Below the pieces are notes generated by a model. It had not been told where the DNA came from. It ran no database searches and saw only the letters and a program-made list of their open reading frames with translations. The translations under genes were made by a program, and so were the position numbers. 64,000 bases of DNA from Rhizobiales bacterium GAS188 (lineage in GTDB: Bacteria; Pseudomonadota; Alphaproteobacteria; Rhizobiales; Beijerinckiaceae), in assembly GCA_900104855.1 (NCBI GenBank), contig FNSS01000001.1, forward strand, positions 372,001 to 436,000, written 5' to 3'. Below, piece after piece: positions 57,009 through 64,000 of this stretch (position 1 is its first letter; each line of letters begins with the position of its first letter).

Positions 57009-58490
57009 CTAGAATTTCGTGTCGGTGAGCCGCTCCACCATCGCGACCGCCGGTGCCTTGTCGTAGCGTTGATAGACGCCCGCCAGCACCGCTTTCGGAT
57101 CTCCCGAGTGCAGGCGCTCATAAAGCTGCTGGCGGCCGCCGAAGGCATCGCCCGTCAGATCCCAGGCGAGCTTGCAGAGCTTGGTGCGGGTCAGCGCATC
57201 GACGCCGCGCCCCCGCCCATAGAGATCGAGGAGCGGCCGCAGCTCGGGAACCGCGAAGTCCTTCTCGCTCGGATTGAAGATCAGCGAGCTTGTGCCGATG
57301 TGCTCCATGATGTCGATGATGCGCTCGGAGATCATGCCGATGAAGGCGCGCTGATGGGTGATGTTGCCCGGCGCGAGGAGGCCGTTCGAGGTGACCTGAT
57401 GATCGATCTCGGCGGCGCGCAGGATGTCGGCGAAGATGCGCTTATAGGTGATGAGCTCGCCGAGCTCCTGCTGCACATGCGGGCGGTCGTCCATGCCGCC
57501 GGTGCGCGCCAGGAGATAGCCGGTGCCGATCAGGAGCTCGAGGCGCGCCAAGAGCTGCACGGCCGCCGCGAACACGGCCCAGACCATGACGCGCGAGCGG
57601 AACAGGCGGTTGGCCTCGGCCGGACGCCTCGCCAGGAAGACGCGCTCCCAGGGCACGAAGACGTCGTCGAAGATGACGAGCGTGTCCTGCTCGTCGAAGC
57701 GCGAGGAGGCCGGATGCTCGAAGCGGCTGCGATTGGAGAAGGCCTCGCGGCAGATCATCTTCAGCCGCGGCGCGTTCGACGGCACCGCGAACCAGAGCGC
57801 GTGATCGGCCTCGCGCTCGTTCAGCATGAAGGTCGGCGCGATCTGCATCTCATGGCTGAAGGGCCCGAGCGTGACGAAGCGGGCGCCGCGCACCACGATG
57901 CCGTCATCGCGCTCCTTGACGATGCGCAGGCAGCGGTCCGGGTCCTGCTCGGGCCGCAAGGTCTTGTCCATGTTGGGGTCGTGCAGGCCATGGCCGAGGC
58001 AGAGATCATTCTCGGCGGCGTATTGATGGTGCCAGGCGGCGTTCTGCGCGAACATCGGATCGAGCTTGGCAAGCTCGTCGCCGCAATCCTTGAAGCCGAC
58101 CGCGATCGAGGCGCAGAAATCCGGATAGCGGCCCATCATGCCGAAGCTTTCGGCGGCCCAGATCTCGGCATTGCGCCGCCGCTTCATCAGCCCTTCGGCA
58201 TCACGCGGCTCGAGATAGGAACAGGAGACACGCACCCCATTGGAGTTGACGAAGGTCATCGCCTCGCGCGTGCCCTCCTGGTGCTGCAGGTCGTAGATGC
58301 GCGCCATCTCCAGCGCCTGGGCGCGGAACAACGGATGGGTCGCCACCTTGTCGATGCGCTCGCCGTTCAGCCAGACCGAGCGCCCGTCATCGAGGCTCTC
58401 GAGAAAGCGCTTGCCGTCGAGCGCGCCGGGACCGAGCGGCTTTCGCTTGCCCGTGCTGCGTCCCGTCTCGAGCGCCGTCGCTCCTGTCAT
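57009..58490 (-). CDS. 4-hydroxyphenylacetate 3-monooxygenase family oxygenase (HpaB-like)
   Basis: A 493-residue flavin-dependent aromatic hydroxylase, typical length for HpaB. It shows GRSVWLNGERIDKVATHPLF, the family N-terminus, then FVNSNGVRVSCSYLEPRDAE, ENDLCLGHGLHDPNMDKT, GIVVRGARFVTLGPFSHEMQ and VIFDDVFVPWERVFL, characteristic of HpaB/PvcC oxygenases. It uses reduced FAD, supplied by the flavin reductase-MarR fusion in the operon, to ortho-hydroxylate a phenolic ring. ATG 58490. It would generate the catechol for the LigB-type dioxygenase downstream. The exact phenol is unknown; 4-hydroxyphenylacetate itself is not implied. Confidence 0.92.
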   Translation of the reverse strand: MTGATALETGRSTGKRKPLGPGALDGKRFLESLDDGRSVWLNGERIDKVATHPLFRAQALEMARIYDLQHQEGTREAMTFVNSNGVRVSCSYLEPRDAEGLMKRRRNAEIWAAESFGMMGRYPDFCASIAVGFKDCGDELAKLDPMFAQNAAWHHQYAAENDLCLGHGLHDPNMDKTLRPEQDPDRCLRIVKERDDGIVVRGARFVTLGPFSHEMQIAPTFMLNEREADHALWFAVPSNAPRLKMICREAFSNRSRFEHPASSRFDEQDTLVIFDDVFVPWERVFLARRPAEANRLFRSRVMVWAVFAAAVQLLARLELLIGTGYLLARTGGMDDRPHVQQELGELITYKRIFADILRAAEIDHQVTSNGLLAPGNITHQRAFIGMISERIIDIMEHIGTSSLIFNPSEKDFAVPELRPLLDLYGRGRGVDALTRTKLCKLAWDLTGDAFGGRQQLYERLHSGDPKAVLAGVYQRYDKAPAVAMVERLTDTKF

Positions 58491-58523
58491 CAGACAGTCT
58501 CCCTCAATTCGTGAATGTTCGGA

Positions 58524-59555
58524 TCAGGCGGCCTTGCGGGCCGAGGCGTCGAGCCGGAACAACCGGCGCGCATTGCCTTCGAAGATCTGGCGCTTCTCGT
58601 CCTCGGCGAGCCAGGAGAAGCCCTGGATGATCGGGGCGATGTCGTCGAGCCAACGGCCGGTCGCCGGATCCTTGACGGTGCCGACGCCCGGGCGCTCGGC
58701 GCCGAACAGGATGCGGTCGGCGCCGACCGTCTTGATCAGCATGGCGAGAGCGTCCTCGGAATAGAGCACGGTGTCGAAATAGATGCGCCGCAAGCTGTCG
58801 CGGAACGGCTCGGGGCCGCGCCGCAGCGCCGGCGCGTGGAAGCGCCCGAACTGGAATGGGATGGCGCCCCCGCCATGCGGCACCACGATCTTGAGGGTCG
58901 GGAAATCCTTGAAGACATTGGAGCGGATGAGCGCCATCACCGCGATCGTCTCTTCGAGGATGAAGTGCAGCGAATAACTATGACGCTGCGTGCGGCAGCC
59001 GGCCGAATGGATGTAGGCCGGCACGTCGAGCGCCACCAGCTTCTCGTAGAGCGGATACCAGTAGTCCTGGCCGAGATCGGGGACGTCGAGTGTGGCGAGA
59101 CCTTCGCTCGGATCGGGATTGAGCAGGCAGCCGACCATGCCGAGCTCGGTCACGCAGCGCTCGAGCTCGGGCAGGCTCTTCTCGATGGGCTCGCCCCAGA
59201 CCTGCGGCAAGCCGCACATGCCGCAGAACACATCGGGGAACAGCCGGCATTGCTGGGCGATCATGTCGTTGACCGCGATGTTGTACCAATGGACGATGGT
59301 GCCCGGGCGCTCGCTATGCATCATCTGATAGGGGCGCGGCGACAGGATCTGCATATCGGTCCCGACCTCCTTGAGCTGGTCGAGATGCGACTTCGTGCCG
59401 AAGGTCGGCTTGTTCAGGGCCGCCAGCATCTGGTCGTCGCTGACGCGCGGATCGGGATTGTAGCGGCCATGCGCGCCGCGATGGGACAACAGCCCCGCCT
59501 TCCACACATAGAGCTGGTCGGGCGCAGTGATATGCGCATGCGCGTCGATGATCAT
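58524..59555 (-). CDS. Amidohydrolase-2 family protein (ACMSD/LigJ-like)
   Basis: A 343-residue metal-dependent hydrolase or lyase. It begins MIIDAHAHITAPDQLY (HxH metal motif) and has VPAYIHSAGCRTQRHSYSLH, LKIVVPHGGGAIPFQFGRFH (His) and DRILFGAERPGVG near the end, the ACMSD/amidohydrolase-2 pattern; the final Asp of the usual SDWP-type motif is replaced by FGAERP, as in LigJ-like hydratases. ATG 59555 has GGGAGG upstream. In the 4,5-cleavage route LigJ hydrates 4-oxalomesaconate before the LigK aldolase, which would fit the RraA genes here (inference). First enzyme gene after the GntR gene. Confidence 0.85.
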   Translation of the reverse strand: MIIDAHAHITAPDQLYVWKAGLLSHRGAHGRYNPDPRVSDDQMLAALNKPTFGTKSHLDQLKEVGTDMQILSPRPYQMMHSERPGTIVHWYNIAVNDMIAQQCRLFPDVFCGMCGLPQVWGEPIEKSLPELERCVTELGMVGCLLNPDPSEGLATLDVPDLGQDYWYPLYEKLVALDVPAYIHSAGCRTQRHSYSLHFILEETIAVMALIRSNVFKDFPTLKIVVPHGGGAIPFQFGRFHAPALRRGPEPFRDSLRRIYFDTVLYSEDALAMLIKTVGADRILFGAERPGVGTVKDPATGRWLDDIAPIIQGFSWLAEDEKRQIFEGNARRLFRLDASARKAA

Positions 59556-59640
59556 CCTTCCCTCCCTGTCGCCGCGACGCTTTGCGTGCGCGGTCATATC
59601 CTCGTCTCGGGCGCGGCCGGTTGCGCCGGCAGCTTCGCTC

Positions 59641-60393
59641 TCAGCTCGGCAATTCGCGGATCAAATGGCGGGCCCGGATCACCTGCAGGCGCCGGCGCAT
59701 CAGGTCGCGCGCCGCATCCGGATCGCGCGCCTCGATGCAGGCCACCACCGCCTTATGCGAGGCGATGGCGCGATGCGCGATCTCGCTCGTCGTGCGGCGC
59801 GCATAGACGGGCTCGAGCACATGGCGCAGCGCCTTGAACTGGGCGATCAGCACGCGGTTGTTCGAGGCCCCGACCAGGGCCTCGTGGAAGCTCATCGAGG
59901 TCTGGGTGAAGGCGTCCGGCGCCTCGATCTGGTCCTGTAAAGTGGCAATCAGCCGCAACAGGTGCGCCATGTCTTCGGCGGTGGCGTTGCGCGCCGCGAG
60001 TTCCGCCGCCATCACCTCGATGGCGATCTGCGCGTCGAGGATCTCCTCGAGATCGACGCCGATCAGCTTGATCTGGATCGCCAGCGTCTCGGCCAGCCGA
60101 TCGGCGTTGGCGGTCGCGACGAAGATGCCGCCGCGCGCCCCCACCCGGATGTCGACGATGCCGGAAGCTTCGAGGGTGCGGAGCGAATCGCGCACCGCCA
60201 TGCGGCTCACCCCGAAGCGCTCGGCGAGGCTCGCCTCCGTGCCGAGCCGCTGGCCCGGCTCGAGCTTGCCGGAGAACAGGTCGTCACGCAGCTCGCGCAC
60301 GATGCGGCCCGACAGGGTCTCGCCGCGCGGCTCCACGCCGTGCAGGTCGGCGGCGATCGCCGCATCGACATCGAGTTGCCCGCTCTTGACCAT
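59641..60393 (-). CDS. GntR family transcriptional regulator (FadR/FCD type)
   Basis: A 250-residue regulator. The winged helix reads GRIVRELRDDLFSGKLEPGQ, RLGTEASLAERFGVSRMAV then RDSLRTLEASGIVDIR. The C-terminal FCD domain has IEVMAAELAARNATAEDMAH, MSFHEALVGASNNRVLIAQF and HKAVVACIEARDPDAARDLM, with the His/Asp metal-ligand spacing of the family. ATG 60393 has AAGGAG five bases upstream. It precedes the aromatic operon by 86 bases and is divergent from the aldehyde dehydrogenase gene, so it probably controls both; the effector would be a pathway acid. Confidence 0.92.
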   Translation of the reverse strand: MVKSGQLDVDAAIAADLHGVEPRGETLSGRIVRELRDDLFSGKLEPGQRLGTEASLAERFGVSRMAVRDSLRTLEASGIVDIRVGARGGIFVATANADRLAETLAIQIKLIGVDLEEILDAQIAIEVMAAELAARNATAEDMAHLLRLIATLQDQIEAPDAFTQTSMSFHEALVGASNNRVLIAQFKALRHVLEPVYARRTTSEIAHRAIASHKAVVACIEARDPDAARDLMRRRLQVIRARHLIRELPS

Positions 60394-60692
60394 CGCTGCT
60401 CCTTTGCGTCGCCTCAAAAGATAATATGTTTCTGATGTTGTCAAGCACCGGAGCAGCTGGCCGGCTCGGCGAAAATACGCCGCCCACTCCCTCGGCTCTA
60501 GCTTTAATGGCATATTTACAGCTAGATACGCACCATCGAAAGAAAACCTCAACAATTCTCTCGCGAACTCGCGCGAAGCGGATTGACGATCCGTTTCCGT
60601 GGAGATACCAAATATATCATAATTACAATCAACCGCGTGGAGCTCATCGGCTGGGCTCCGCCAGGCAAAAAACTAGCCGGGGAGGAATGATC
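60394..60692. other. Divergent regulatory region, GntR gene / aldehyde dehydrogenase gene
   Basis: A 299-base AT-richer gap between divergent genes. Besides the minus-strand promoter candidate, TTGACG at 60583-60588 with TACCAA 17 bases on (60606-60611) is a weak plus-strand promoter candidate. No clear GntR-type operator was identified. Confidence 0.5.
60418..60444 (-). promoter_or_regulatory. Possible promoter of the GntR gene
   Basis: On the minus strand a consensus -35 TTGACA (60439-60444) is followed 15 bases later by TATCTT (60418-60423), about 25 bases before the regulator start. The spacer is shorter than ideal. Confidence 0.4.
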
Positions 60693-62144
60693 GTGACGGA
60701 TGTCGCCAGCGGCGCGGATTATGCGGCGCCTTCGCTGTTCATCGACGGCGCCTGGCTCGGCGCGCAAGGACGGGCGACGCATGAAATCGTCAACCCGGCG
60801 AGCGGCGAGACGATCGGCGCGCTTCCCTTGGCGTCGAAGGCCGACCTCGACACGGCGCTCGAGGCCGCCCGCAAGGGTTTCCAGGCCTGGCGCAAGGTTT
60901 CACCCTATGAGCGCTCGAAAGTGCTGCGGCGGGCCGCCGCCTTGCTGCGCGAGCGCGAGGCGGCGATCGGCCGGGCCATGACGCTCGAGCAGGGCAAGCT
61001 CGTCTCGGAAGCTCGCTCGGAGGCAATCGCTGCCGCCGATATCTTCGAATGGTTCGCCGAGGAGGGGCGGCGCGCCTATGGACGCGTCGTGCCGTCGCGC
61101 GAGCCAGGCCTGCGCAACCTCGTGCTGCGCGAGCCGATCGGTCCGGTCGCGGCCTTCTCGCCCTGGAATTTTCCGATCACCATCCCGGCTCGCAAGATCG
61201 CCGCGGCGCTTGCCGCCGGCTGCTCCTGCATCATCAAGCCGGCCGAAGAGACGCCGTCCTCCTGCCTCGCCATCGCGCGGGCGCTCGACGATGCCGGCCT
61301 GCCCAAGGGCGTGCTCAATGTCGTGTTCGGGGTGCCGTCCGAGGTCTCGACGCATCTCATCGCCTCGACCGTCATCCGCAAGATCTCGTTCACCGGCTCG
61401 ACCAAGGTCGGCAAGACGCTCGCGAAGCTCGCGGCCGAGGGCGTCAAGCCCGCAACCCTCGAGCTCGGTGGCCACGCCCCGGTCATCGTCTTCGCGGACG
61501 CCGATATCGACCGGGCCGCAGCCACGATGGCGCGCTCCAAATTCCGCAATGCCGGCCAGATCTGCGTCGCGCCAACCCGCTTCTACCTGCATGAGAGCGT
61601 GCATGACCGCTTCGTCGAGCGCTTCTCGGGGCTCGCGCGCGGGCTCAAGCTCGGTGACGGCCTCGATGCCGCGACCGGGATGGGGCCGCTTGCCAACGCG
61701 CGGCGGCTTGACGCCATGGAAAGGCTGATCGGCGACGCGCAGGCCTGCGGCGCGCGCCTCGAGACGGGCGGCAGGCGCGCCAGCGATGGCGGCTATTTCT
61801 GGCAGCCGACCGTGCTGAGCGATGTGCCGAACTCGGCGCGCATCATGAACGAGGAGCCGTTCGGACCGGTCGCCGTGACGCAACGCTTTCGAGAATTCGA
61901 TGCGGTAATCGAAGAGGCCAACCGCCTGCCTTTTGGCCTCGCTGCTTTCGCCTTCACCGCCTCGGCCAAGACCGCGACCGCCGTCAGCGATGCGCTCGAG
62001 GCCGGCATGATCGGGGTCAATCACGCTGTGCTCACCAGCCCGGAGACGCCCTTCGGCGGTGTCAAAGAAAGCGGCTACGGCTCGGAAGGCGGCAGCGAGG
62101 CGCTCGACCAGTTCCTCGTCACCAAATATGTGGCGCAGGGCTGA
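60693..62144 (+). CDS. NAD(P)-dependent aldehyde dehydrogenase (succinate-semialdehyde/aromatic aldehyde type)
   Basis: A 483-residue aldehyde dehydrogenase of normal length. It shows IVNPASGETIGALPL, FSPWNFPITIPARKIAAALA, the catalytic pair LELGGHAP (Glu) and FRNAGQICVAPTRFYL (Cys), and EEPFGPVAVTQRF; it resembles GabD-type enzymes. GTG 60693 is favoured because GGAGG lies seven bases upstream; ATG 60687 would be only one base from it. First gene of the plus-strand unit divergent from the GntR gene. Oxidises an aldehyde intermediate of the pathway; the substrate is unknown. Confidence 0.92.
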   Translation: MTDVASGADYAAPSLFIDGAWLGAQGRATHEIVNPASGETIGALPLASKADLDTALEAARKGFQAWRKVSPYERSKVLRRAAALLREREAAIGRAMTLEQGKLVSEARSEAIAAADIFEWFAEEGRRAYGRVVPSREPGLRNLVLREPIGPVAAFSPWNFPITIPARKIAAALAAGCSCIIKPAEETPSSCLAIARALDDAGLPKGVLNVVFGVPSEVSTHLIASTVIRKISFTGSTKVGKTLAKLAAEGVKPATLELGGHAPVIVFADADIDRAAATMARSKFRNAGQICVAPTRFYLHESVHDRFVERFSGLARGLKLGDGLDAATGMGPLANARRLDAMERLIGDAQACGARLETGGRRASDGGYFWQPTVLSDVPNSARIMNEEPFGPVAVTQRFREFDAVIEEANRLPFGLAAFAFTASAKTATAVSDALEAGMIGVNHAVLTSPETPFGGVKESGYGSEGGSEALDQFLVTKYVAQG

Positions 62145-62165
62145 GCGCGAAGGAGAGGTCGGTTC

Positions 62166-63419
62166 ATGGCACGCAAGCCCAAGGCCAACATTCGCGAGCT
62201 CAACGAGATCAGCGGGATCTCCGATAGCCGCGACGTGCTGGCTAATGCGACGCGGCAGGCGGCGGCTCAATATGACGACATGTTCGTCGTCGATATCGAC
62301 GCGCATGTCTCGGAGGATCAGTTCTGGGGCGAGGTCATCGACCTCATCGACAATGACGTCATCCGCCAGATCGGCCAGGCGCAGCTGCGCGGCTTCGCCG
62401 GGCCGAACGCCCTCCTCAACATCTCGCCCGGCCTATCGCTGCAGAGCGTTGGCGGGCGCATCGGCCATCAGGGCCGCAAAGAGAAGCTCGAAGAGGGCAC
62501 GGCGGGGCATCGCTTCGTCGCCATCGCCAAGCGCGGCATGGACGCGCTCGGGCTCGACTACCAAGTGGTGTTCCCGAGCGCCATGCTGCTGCTCGGCATG
62601 CATCCGCAGGAGGATGTCGAGGTCGGCCTCGGGCGCGCCTTCAACCGCTGGATGATCGAGCGCATCCTGCCCGAGGATAAGCGCCTGAAGGGGCTGCTCT
62701 ACCTGCCATTCAACACGCCGGAAGCCTGCGTCGAGCTCGTCGAGGCATATGCGGACGCGCCCGGCATCATCGGCTTCACGGTCTGCTCGACGCGCAACAA
62801 GCCGGTGCATCACAACGCCTATATGCGGCTCTACGCGGCCATCCAGGAGAGCGGCAAGCCGCTCGCCTTCCATTCAGGCTATCATTGGGGGGATCCCTCC
62901 CTCGCGCAGCTCAATCGCTTCATCTCGATGCATGCGATTTCCTTCACCCATTACAATCTGATCCACCTCACCAACTGGCTGGTCAACGGCCTGCCGGAGC
63001 GCTTCCCGAAGCTGAAGCTGCTCTGGGTCGAGAGCGGGCTCGCCTGGATCCCGTTCCTGATGCAGCGGCTCGACCATGAGGTGATGATGCGCCCGAGCGA
63101 GGCGCCGCTGCTGAAGCGGCTGCCGAGCGAGTATATGCGCGAGATGCATTTCACCAGCCAGCCGCTCGAGCGCAGCAATATGAAGCTGCTCGAGGCGACG
63201 ATGGACGCCATGAATGCGCGCACCCAATTGCTCTATTCGTCGGATTGGCCGCATTGGGACTGGGACCCGCCGAGCGCCATCACCACCCTGCCCTTCCTCG
63301 ACGACGAGGCGAAGCGCAATATCCTCGGCCTCAACGCGGCCCGCCTCTTCGGTCTCGACACGGCGCGCCAGCGGCCTTCGGCGCAGAGCGTCCTCGCCAG
63401 CCGTCCGGGGGTGTCATGA
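62166..63419 (+). CDS. Amidohydrolase-2 family protein
   Basis: A 417-residue protein of the amidohydrolase-2 (ACMSD-like) family. It shows VVDIDAHVSEDQFWGEVIDL (metal site DAH with only one His), GFTVCSTRNKPVHHNAYMRL, LAFHSGYHWGDPSLAQLN (His), LWVESGLAWIPFLMQRLDHE, and the closing LLYSSDWPHWDWDPP with the metal Asp. Similar proteins decarboxylate or hydrolyse aromatic pathway acids. It follows the aldehyde dehydrogenase by 21 bases, with AAGGAGAGG about seven bases upstream of ATG 62166. It belongs to a different subgroup from the enzyme at 58524. The function is not decided. Confidence 0.87.
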   Translation: MARKPKANIRELNEISGISDSRDVLANATRQAAAQYDDMFVVDIDAHVSEDQFWGEVIDLIDNDVIRQIGQAQLRGFAGPNALLNISPGLSLQSVGGRIGHQGRKEKLEEGTAGHRFVAIAKRGMDALGLDYQVVFPSAMLLLGMHPQEDVEVGLGRAFNRWMIERILPEDKRLKGLLYLPFNTPEACVELVEAYADAPGIIGFTVCSTRNKPVHHNAYMRLYAAIQESGKPLAFHSGYHWGDPSLAQLNRFISMHAISFTHYNLIHLTNWLVNGLPERFPKLKLLWVESGLAWIPFLMQRLDHEVMMRPSEAPLLKRLPSEYMREMHFTSQPLERSNMKLLEATMDAMNARTQLLYSSDWPHWDWDPPSAITTLPFLDDEAKRNILGLNAARLFGLDTARQRPSAQSVLASRPGVS

Positions 63420-63709
63420 GCATAGCGAAGCAAGCGAGCAGCGCCGCCGATTTCGTCACCGCGGTCGAGCAGGCGATCCTTGCCGATGATCCCGCTTCGA
63501 TCTCCGACGAGGAGCTCCGACGCGTGCTGAGCGCTGCGACCAAAATCTATGCGGCGAAATCGGAGGCGGTAGGCCGATGCCCCTCGCCCATCGACGCGAC
63601 ACAGGTCACCCCGACCGAAGTGGTCACCCTGGTGAGCGAGATGTTGCGCGCCGCCGATCTCAACGTCTTCGACCTTGCCATGTGGTTCCGGCGGCCGAGC
63701 GGTTGCTGA
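63416..63709 (+). CDS. Hypothetical 97-residue protein between amidohydrolase and Rieske genes
   Basis: A 97-residue acidic, helical protein ending ADLNVFDLAMWFRRPSGC. ATG 63416 overlaps the amidohydrolase stop (ATGA), so it is translationally coupled. Two regions look helical: SAADFVTAVEQAILADD with EELRRVLSAATKIYAAK, and EVVTLVSEMLRAAD. I do not recognise the family for certain; a small accessory subunit of a ring-modifying enzyme is plausible from context. Confidence 0.7.
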   Translation: MSIAKQASSAADFVTAVEQAILADDPASISDEELRRVLSAATKIYAAKSEAVGRCPSPIDATQVTPTEVVTLVSEMLRAADLNVFDLAMWFRRPSGC

Positions 63710-63758
63710 GCGCGCCTATTGGAATGGGAGGACGCCAAGATATGAGGGGCAGCAGCAT

Positions 63759-64000
63759 ATGACGGATATCAGCGTCGGATCGTCAGCAGCGCTCGCGAAG
63801 AGGCAGCGCATCGTCGTCGAGATCGACGGCGTCTCGATCGGCATCTATCACCGCGACGGCGCCTTCACGGCTTTCCTCAATCGTTGCCCGCATATGGGCG
63901 GGCCGGTCTGTCAGGGTAAGCTCATGCCGCGCACCCTAGAGCGGATCGGCGCGGATGGCGGGAGCCTCGGCCTCGCCTTCTCCAAGACCGATGAGCACAT
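63759..64000 (+). CDS. Rieske [2Fe-2S] protein, N-terminal part (cut by window end)
   Basis: First 80 residues of a Rieske protein. ATG 63759 leads to IVVEIDGVSIGIYHRDGAF, then FLNRCPHMGGPVCQGKL, the first CxH cluster motif; the second C-x2-H motif lies past the window end. The motif is followed by extra residues (RTLERIGADGGSLG) before the expected second ligand pair. It could be a ferredoxin or the alpha subunit of a ring-hydroxylating oxygenase; the visible part does not decide. Third downstream gene of the plus-strand catabolic unit. Confidence 0.85.
   Translation, partial: MTDISVGSSAALAKRQRIVVEIDGVSIGIYHRDGAFTAFLNRCPHMGGPVCQGKLMPRTLERIGADGGSLGLAFSKTDEH

Overview
The window is GC-rich DNA, almost entirely protein-coding and built mostly of catabolic and transport operons. 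It has many ATGA or TGATG gene overlaps, long antisense reading frames typical of high GC, and palindromic intergenic elements of the kind common in Alphaproteobacteria. I infer a soil- or plant-associated alphaproteobacterium, most likely Hyphomicrobiales. No rRNA or tRNA gene, CRISPR array, insertion sequence or replication origin was recognised.

Layout. 1-6.9 kb (minus): sugar-type ABC transporter with a GMC oxidoreductase and the start of an SDR dehydrogenase, divergent from a TetR regulator (7272-8051) with a candidate operator between them. 8-15 kb (minus): NMT1-type ABC transporter followed by three tandem ATZ/TRZ-type amidohydrolases, the last frameshifted. 15.4-19.8 kb (minus): alkanesulfonate operon ssuA-ssuD-ssuC-ssuB plus a flavin reductase; ssuA and ssuD are frameshifted. 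20.4-30 kb: pirin, then a dipeptide-type ABC transporter operon ending in two paralogous D-2-hydroxyacid dehydrogenases, with a divergent LysR regulator.

30.2-45.9 kb is the most unusual part. It is a tightly overlapping minus-strand operon: a membrane protein, a 2,899-residue repeat protein, an HlyB-type type I secretion ATPase, an HlyD-type adaptor, a Tat-signal S9 peptidase, and two tiny ORFs coupled by ATGA. The giant protein has about 33 repeats of about 53 residues, bracketed by two FrpC-like EF-hand modules. Its Ca-site-like repeats follow a regular 4-3-4-3 spacing. The edges of this region are markedly AT-rich, suggesting an acquired island. Beside it lie a divergent phosphoribosyltransferase/beta-propeller fusion (frameshifted), an aspartyl/asparaginyl beta-hydroxylase and two small unknown genes (45.9-48.9 kb).

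49-64 kb: an aromatic-compound catabolic cluster. A minus-strand operon starts with a GntR regulator. It encodes an amidohydrolase, an HpaB-type monooxygenase, an NMT1-type ABC transporter, a LigB-type extradiol dioxygenase, two RraA/LigK-type proteins, a flavin reductase-MarR fusion and a ThDP enzyme. Divergent from it are an aldehyde dehydrogenase, a second amidohydrolase, a 97-residue protein and a Rieske protein cut by the window end. Together these suggest uptake, hydroxylation, ring cleavage and aldol cleavage of an unidentified aromatic acid.

Four genes carry frameshifts, three of them one base short. Consensus errors or real gene decay are both possible, so the affected pathways should not be assumed inactive. 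All calls come from reading the sequence and remembered family motifs; no database search was run.
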